A stretch of DNA of 9,280 nucleotides from an uncultured Flavobacteriales bacterium (GTDB taxonomy: Bacteria; Bacteroidota; Bacteroidia; Flavobacteriales; Crocinitomicaceae): NCBI GenBank assembly GCA_946479125.1, contig CAMLET010000094.1:1-9280 (forward strand). The letters are read 5' to 3'. The notes under the pieces are model-generated. The model saw only the letters and a program-made list of their open reading frames with translations. It searched no databases and was not told where the DNA came from. Below are positions 4,662 to 9,280 of this stretch, in pieces (position 1 is the stretch's first letter; each line of letters starts with the position of its first letter). The position numbers were made by a program, and so were the translations under genes.

Positions 4662-7600
4662 TTGGCAACAACAAGCAATACATCTACAAGAATTAATTTT
4701 GCTTCAAGCAAAAATCAGTTCGCTTATCCAGATTTCCTGGATATACAGCTTAAATCCTTCCAAGAGTTCTTCCAGTTGGAAACAACTCCTGAAAACAGAG
4801 AAAGTGAAGGATTGTACAAGGTATTTGCGGAAAACTTCCCAATTACTGATACACGTAACCAATTCGTGTTGGAGTTCCTTGATTATTTCATCGACCCACC
4901 GCGCTATACAATTGAAGAGTGTATCGAACGTGGTTTAACTTATTCAGTTCCACTTAAAGCAAAACTGAAATTATACTGTACAGATCCGGAACACGAAGAT
5001 TTCGAAACGATCGTTCAGGACGTGTATTTGGGAACTATCCCATACATGACTCCGAAAGGTTCATTCGTTATTAACGGTGCTGAGCGCGTTATCGTTTCTC
5101 AGTTGCACCGTTCTCCAGGTGTGTTCTTTGGTCAAAGCCGTCACGCAAATGGTACTAAATTGTACTCTGCGCGTGTTATTCCTTTTAAAGGATCTTGGAT
5201 CGAATTTGCAACAGATATTAATAGTGTCATGTATGCATACATCGACCGTAAGAAAAAGCTTCCTGTAACGACGCTTTTCCGTGCGATCGGATATGAGACA
5301 GATAAAGACATTCTTGAAATATTTGGCCTTGCTGATGAAGTTAAGGCTAATAAAGCAGCATTGAAAAAATGCGTAGGTAGAAGATTAGCTGCACGTGTAT
5401 TGAAGTCTTGGATTGAGGACTTTGGAGATGAAGATACAGGTGAGGTAGTATCTATCGAACGTAATGAAGTTATTTTAGATCGTGAAACTCTTTTAGAAGA
5501 TCACCATATTGACCTGATTGTAGATGCAGGTGTAAAAACAGTGATTTTCCACAAAGAAGATGCTAACGCTGCAGATTACACGATTATCTATAATACACTT
5601 CAAAAAGATACTTCGAACTCTGAAAAAGAAGCAGTAGAACATATCTACCGCCAGTTGCGTAACGCTGAACCACCAGATTACGAAACTGCAAAAGGAGTAT
5701 TCGAGAAATTATTCTTCTCTGACGCACGTTACGACTTAGGTGAAGTAGGGCGTTACAGAATGAACAAAAAATTGAATGTTACCAATGGTGAAGAATCGCG
5801 CGTATTGACGAAAAGCGATATGCTTTCTATCATCAAGTACTTAATCGAATTGATTAACTCTAAGGCTGACGTAGATGATATCGATCACTTGTCGAATCGT
5901 CGTGTTCGTACTGTAGGTGAGCAATTGTACTCTCAATTTGGAGTAGGATTGGCACGTATGGCTCGTACAATTCGTGAGCGTATGAACGTTCGTGATAACG
6001 AGGTCTTTACTCCTATCGATTTGATCAATGCGAAAACACTTTCTTCTGTAATCAACTCGTTCTTCGGAACAAACCAGTTGTCTCAGTTCATGGATCAAAC
6101 GAATCCGCTTTCGGAAATTACCAACAAGCGTCGTTTGTCTGCACTAGGGCCAGGTGGTCTTTCTCGTGAAAGAGCTGGTTTCGAGGTTCGTGACGTTCAC
6201 TACACGCACTACGGTCGTTTGTGTACAATCGAAACTCCAGAGGGACCAAACATTGGTTTGATCTCGTCTCTTTGTGTATTCGCGAAAGTGAATAAACTAG
6301 GATTCATCGAAACTCCATACCGTTCAGTAAACGCTGGTAAAGTTGATATTACTTCTGAACCAATTTACTTGTCGGCTGAAGAGGAAGATGGTAAAATGAT
6401 CGCTCAGGCGAATGCAATCGTGGATGATAAAGGAAATTTCCTTTCAAATGTTGTGAAAGCACGTTTTGAGGGTGACTTCCCGGTTGTTCAACCGAAAGAT
6501 TTGCATTTGATGGATGTAGGTGCAAACCAAATTGCATCTATCGCGGCATCTTCAATTCCATTCCTGGAGCATGATGATGCCAACCGTGCCTTGATGGGAT
6601 CTAACATGCAACGTCAGGCTGTTCCGTTATTGAAACCGCATTCGCCTATCGTTGGAACAGGTATCGAGCAATTGGTTGCACGTGATTCACGTGTATTGAT
6701 CAACGCTGATGGACCTGGAACTGTTGAGTATGTAGATGCAAATGAAATCGTAATTCGCTACGACTGGACATCTGAAGATAAATTGGTAAGTTTTGAAAGT
6801 GAGGTAATTCGTTACCCATTGACGAAGTTCCAAAAGACTAACCAAAGTACAACTATCAACTTGAAACCAATTGTTCGCAAAGGGGATACAGTTGAGAAAG
6901 GTCAGGTACTTTGTGAAGGTTATGCAACTCAAGGAGGTGAACTTGCACTTGGACAAAACCTTAAAGTGGCATTCATGCCTTGGAAAGGTTACAACTTCGA
7001 GGATGCGATCGTAATCTCTGAGCGTGTTGTACGTGATGATATCTTTACTTCTATCCACATTGATGAGTACGCACTTGAGGTACGTGACACAAAACGTGGT
7101 ATGGAGGAATTGACTTCTGATATTCCAAACGTTTCTGAAGAGGCTACTAAAGACCTTGATGAAAACGGATTGATCCGTATTGGAGCTGAGATTAAGGAAG
7201 GTGACATTCTTATTGGTAAGATTACACCAAAAGGTGAAACAGATCCATCTCCGGAAGAGAAATTATTACGTGCAATCTTCGGTGATAAAGCAGGTGATGT
7301 GAAGGATGCTTCTTTGAAAGCTGGTCCATCACTTCGAGGTGTTGTTATCGAGAAAAAATTGTTCTCGCGTGCAATTAAAGATCGTAAGTCTAAAGCTCAA
7401 GACAAGCCAGTATTGGAAGTTTTGGATACAGAGTACGACAAAGATTACGCTGAGTTGAAAGAAAAATTAGCTGATAAATTGATGTCTATCTTAGGCGAAC
7501 ACAAATCAGCTGGTGTATTCAACAACTTTAAAGAAGAGATCATTAAAAAAGGACAAAAGTTCGTTGCTAAAAACTTGTTGGCTATCGATTATACAATCGT

Positions 7601-8474
7601 TAACCCAACAGCTTGGACAGCTGATGCTCATGTGAACGCTCTAATTTCTAGAGTACTTCACAACTTTACAATTAAAGCAAACGATCTATTAGGGATCTAT
7701 AAACGTAAGAAGTTCCACATTTCAGTTGGTGATGAGTTGCCAGCAGGAATCGTGAAAATGGCTAAAGTTTATGTTGCTCAAAAACGTAAGTTGAAAGTGG
7801 GTGATAAGATGGCAGGACGTCACGGTAACAAAGGTATTGTTGCAAATATCGTTCGTGCAGAAGATATGCCATTCTTAGAAGACGGAACACCAGTAGATAT
7901 CGTATTGAATCCACTAGGGGTACCATCTCGTATGAACTTAGGTCAGATTTATGAAACTGTACTTGGTTGGGCAGGTGAGAAATTGGGTGTGAAATTCGCT
8001 ACTCCAATCTTCGATGGTGCTAAACCAGAACAAATCAACGAATGGACTGATAAAGCAGGTGTTCCACGTTCAGGTAAAACTTACTTGTTCGACGGAGGTA
8101 CGGGAGACCGTTTCCACCAACCTGCAACTGTTGGAGTTATCTACATGTTGAAATTATCTCACATGGTTGATGACAAAATGCATGCTCGTTCAATCGGACC
8201 ATACTCATTAATTACACAACAGCCATTGGGTGGTAAAGCCCAATTCGGAGGTCAGCGTTTTGGTGAGATGGAGGTTTGGGCATTGGAAGCATTTGGAGCG
8301 GCTAATATCCTTCAGGAGATCTTGACGGTTAAATCCGATGACGTAATGGGTCGTGCGAAAGCGTACGAAGCAATCGTTAAAGGTGATAACATTCCAGAGC
8401 CAGGAATTCCGGAATCATTCAACGTATTGTTGCATGAATTGAGAGGTCTTGGATTGAATATATCAATGGATTAA
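4662..8474 (+). CDS. rpoB: DNA-directed RNA polymerase subunit beta (TTG start)
   Basis: RpoB is one of the two large subunits forming the catalytic cleft of RNA polymerase and contains the rifampicin pocket. The protein is 1270 aa, as expected for Bacteroidota. I chose TTG at 4662 because it yields [15 protein letters not shown], which matches the family. An in-frame stop at 4647-4649 leaves no ATG upstream, and the next in-frame Met is far inside the conserved protein. Visible blocks are [18 protein letters not shown] (early fork region), the rifampicin region [20 protein letters not shown] (474-493 area), [32 protein letters not shown] with active-site lysines 1049 and 1057 (E. coli 1065 and 1073), and the C-terminal [19 protein letters not shown]. 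Asn488 replaces the His equivalent to E. coli 526, and Thr522 replaces Pro560. Expression is probably limited by the two attenuators upstream and by the weak start codon. Confidence 0.99.
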   Translation: MATTSNTSTRINFASSKNQFAYPDFLDIQLKSFQEFFQLETTPENRESEGLYKVFAENFPITDTRNQFVLEFLDYFIDPPRYTIEECIERGLTYSVPLKAKLKLYCTDPEHEDFETIVQDVYLGTIPYMTPKGSFVINGAERVIVSQLHRSPGVFFGQSRHANGTKLYSARVIPFKGSWIEFATDINSVMYAYIDRKKKLPVTTLFRAIGYETDKDILEIFGLADEVKANKAALKKCVGRRLAARVLKSWIEDFGDEDTGEVVSIERNEVILDRETLLEDHHIDLIVDAGVKTVIFHKEDANAADYTIIYNTLQKDTSNSEKEAVEHIYRQLRNAEPPDYETAKGVFEKLFFSDARYDLGEVGRYRMNKKLNVTNGEESRVLTKSDMLSIIKYLIELINSKADVDDIDHLSNRRVRTVGEQLYSQFGVGLARMARTIRERMNVRDNEVFTPIDLINAKTLSSVINSFFGTNQLSQFMDQTNPLSEITNKRRLSALGPGGLSRERAGFEVRDVHYTHYGRLCTIETPEGPNIGLISSLCVFAKVNKLGFIETPYRSVNAGKVDITSEPIYLSAEEEDGKMIAQANAIVDDKGNFLSNVVKARFEGDFPVVQPKDLHLMDVGANQIASIAASSIPFLEHDDANRALMGSNMQRQAVPLLKPHSPIVGTGIEQLVARDSRVLINADGPGTVEYVDANEIVIRYDWTSEDKLVSFESEVIRYPLTKFQKTNQSTTINLKPIVRKGDTVEKGQVLCEGYATQGGELALGQNLKVAFMPWKGYNFEDAIVISERVVRDDIFTSIHIDEYALEVRDTKRGMEELTSDIPNVSEEATKDLDENGLIRIGAEIKEGDILIGKITPKGETDPSPEEKLLRAIFGDKAGDVKDASLKAGPSLRGVVIEKKLFSRAIKDRKSKAQDKPVLEVLDTEYDKDYAELKEKLADKLMSILGEHKSAGVFNNFKEEIIKKGQKFVAKNLLAIDYTIVNPTAWTADAHVNALISRVLHNFTIKANDLLGIYKRKKFHISVGDELPAGIVKMAKVYVAQKRKLKVGDKMAGRHGNKGIVANIVRAEDMPFLEDGTPVDIVLNPLGVPSRMNLGQIYETVLGWAGEKLGVKFATPIFDGAKPEQINEWTDKAGVPRSGKTYLFDGGTGDRFHQPATVGVIYMLKLSHMVDDKMHARSIGPYSLITQQPLGGKAQFGGQRFGEMEVWALEAFGAANILQEILTVKSDDVMGRAKAYEAIVKGDNIPEPGIPESFNVLLHELRGLGLNISMD

Positions 8475-8529
8475 GATCAAGACTTTATTAGGAAACAAAT
8501 TGTCAAATTGAATTAAAGAAAGTTATAAC

Positions 8530-9280
8530 ATGGCTTACAGAAAAGAAACACCAAAAAAACAGAGCGCCTTCAACAAGATTACGATCTCGTTGGCTTCTCC
8601 TGAGGTGATCCGTGATCAATCGAGCGGAGAAGTGCTCAAGCCTGAGACATTTAACTATCGTACATACAAACCGGAAAGAGATGGATTGTTCTGTGAACGC
8701 ATCTTCGGACCTGTAAAAGATTACGAATGTCATTGTGGTAAGTACAAACGTATCCGATACAAAGGAATCGTTTGTGACCGCTGTGGTGTGGAGGTTACTG
8801 AGAAAAAAGTACGTCGTGAGCGTATGGGACATATCTCTTTGGTTGTTCCGGTAGCACACATTTGGTATTTCCGTTCATTGCCGAACAAAATCGGTTACTT
8901 GTTAGGATTGCCTACCAAAAAATTGGACCAAATCATTTATTACGAGCGTTATGTCGTTATTCAGACAGGTATCGCAACGAATTTGGATGGTTCAACACTG
9001 AATGAAAAAGATTTCATTACAGAAGAAGAATACCTGGATATCCTGGATACTTTACCAAGAGAAAACCAGTATTTGGAAGATACAGATCCGAACAAATTCA
9101 TCGCTAAGATGGGTGCGGAGGCATTGTATGACTTGTTGCGTAAATTGAATTTGGAAGACTTGTCTTACAGATTGCGTCACCAGGCAAATACAGAAACATC
9201 TGTTCAACGTAAACACGAAGCTTTAAAAAGACTTCAGGTTGTTGAAGCAATGCGCGATTCTCAGACTCGTATCGATAACC
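8530..9280 (+). CDS. rpoC: DNA-directed RNA polymerase subunit beta' (N-terminal part, cut by window end)
   Basis: RpoC is the other large polymerase subunit and carries the catalytic metal site, which lies beyond the window. The 250 codons seen are open to the last base. ATG at 8530 gives the lineage-typical [20 protein letters not shown]. The clamp-proximal zinc ribbon is intact with Cys67, Cys69, Cys82 and Cys85 ([10 protein letters not shown]...VCDRCGVEV). It sits after the conserved [20 protein letters not shown] (42-61) and before [18 protein letters not shown]. The part ends in ...[10 protein letters not shown], just before the clamp helices and lid. The 55-nt gap after rpoB (8475-8529) is A/T-rich, with a small direct repeat CAAATTG but no terminator or clear Shine-Dalgarno, so rpoBC are cotranscribed. 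Confidence 0.98.
   Translation, partial: MAYRKETPKKQSAFNKITISLASPEVIRDQSSGEVLKPETFNYRTYKPERDGLFCERIFGPVKDYECHCGKYKRIRYKGIVCDRCGVEVTEKKVRRERMGHISLVVPVAHIWYFRSLPNKIGYLLGLPTKKLDQIIYYERYVVIQTGIATNLDGSTLNEKDFITEEEYLDILDTLPRENQYLEDTDPNKFIAKMGAEALYDLLRKLNLEDLSYRLRHQANTETSVQRKHEALKRLQVVEAMRDSQTRIDN

Noticed and set aside
6687..7058. Minus-strand open frame of 123 aa inside rpoB
   Set aside because: It is antisense to conserved RpoB sequence, has no plausible start signal and no recognisable domain.
8475..8529. Direct repeat CAAATTG-T-CAAATTG in the rpoB-rpoC gap
   Set aside because: Seven bases repeated in A/T-rich sequence is likely chance, and no hairpin or T-run accompanies it.
8503..8859. Minus-strand open frame of 118 aa over the start of rpoC
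   Set aside because: The plus strand here encodes the unmistakable RpoC N-terminus with its zinc-binding cysteines; the reverse frame is a shadow.

Overview
The window is a classic translation and transcription housekeeping locus, all on the + strand: tRNA-Gly(TCC, 5' end cut off) - tRNA-Thr(GGT) - tuf - tRNA-Trp(CCA) - secE - nusG - rplK - rplA - rplJ - rplL - rpoB - rpoC (3' end cut off). The proteins point to Bacteroidota, probably Flavobacteriia or a close relative. RpoB is 1270 aa and opens with the lineage-typical RINFAS...[12 protein letters not shown] block. RpoC starts MAYRKE...[12 protein letters not shown]. None of the three tRNAs encodes CCA, and most starts have an A/T-rich leader instead of a Shine-Dalgarno sequence. 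I cannot name the genus from sequence alone.

Layout. Positions 1-159 hold two tRNAs, followed by a terminator-like hairpin (172-205). tuf (253-1440) ends in a strong intrinsic terminator (1463-1490) whose T-run directly touches the first base of tRNA-Trp (1491-1563). secE (GTG start) and nusG follow almost back to back. An 86-nt gap before rplK can fold into a compact three-way junction and is the best candidate for a ribosomal-protein autoregulatory leader. rplK, rplA and rplJ are tightly packed (gaps of 8 and 12 nt), and rplL follows after 36 nt. The 109-nt gap between rplL and rpoB holds two tandem hairpin/T-run attenuators, and rpoB then starts at TTG. rpoC starts 55 nt after rpoB and runs off the window.

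How the genes work together. EF-Tu brings aminoacyl-tRNA to the ribosome. L11, L1, L10 and L7/L12 build the GTPase-associated centre with its factor-recruiting stalk, and the L1 stalk. SecE is the small core subunit of the protein-export channel. NusG links RNA polymerase to the ribosome or Rho. RpoB and RpoC are the two large polymerase subunits. The attenuators before rpoB fit the general need for far more L7/L12 than polymerase.

I found no mobile element, CRISPR array, foreign gene or unknown protein. The observations worth checking are regulatory (leader RNA, tandem attenuators, terminator touching a tRNA) or single-residue oddities in conserved proteins. I see no evidence of an undescribed biological system. 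Protein-coding calls are secure; RNA structures were folded by eye and have not been tested by covariation or energy calculation.
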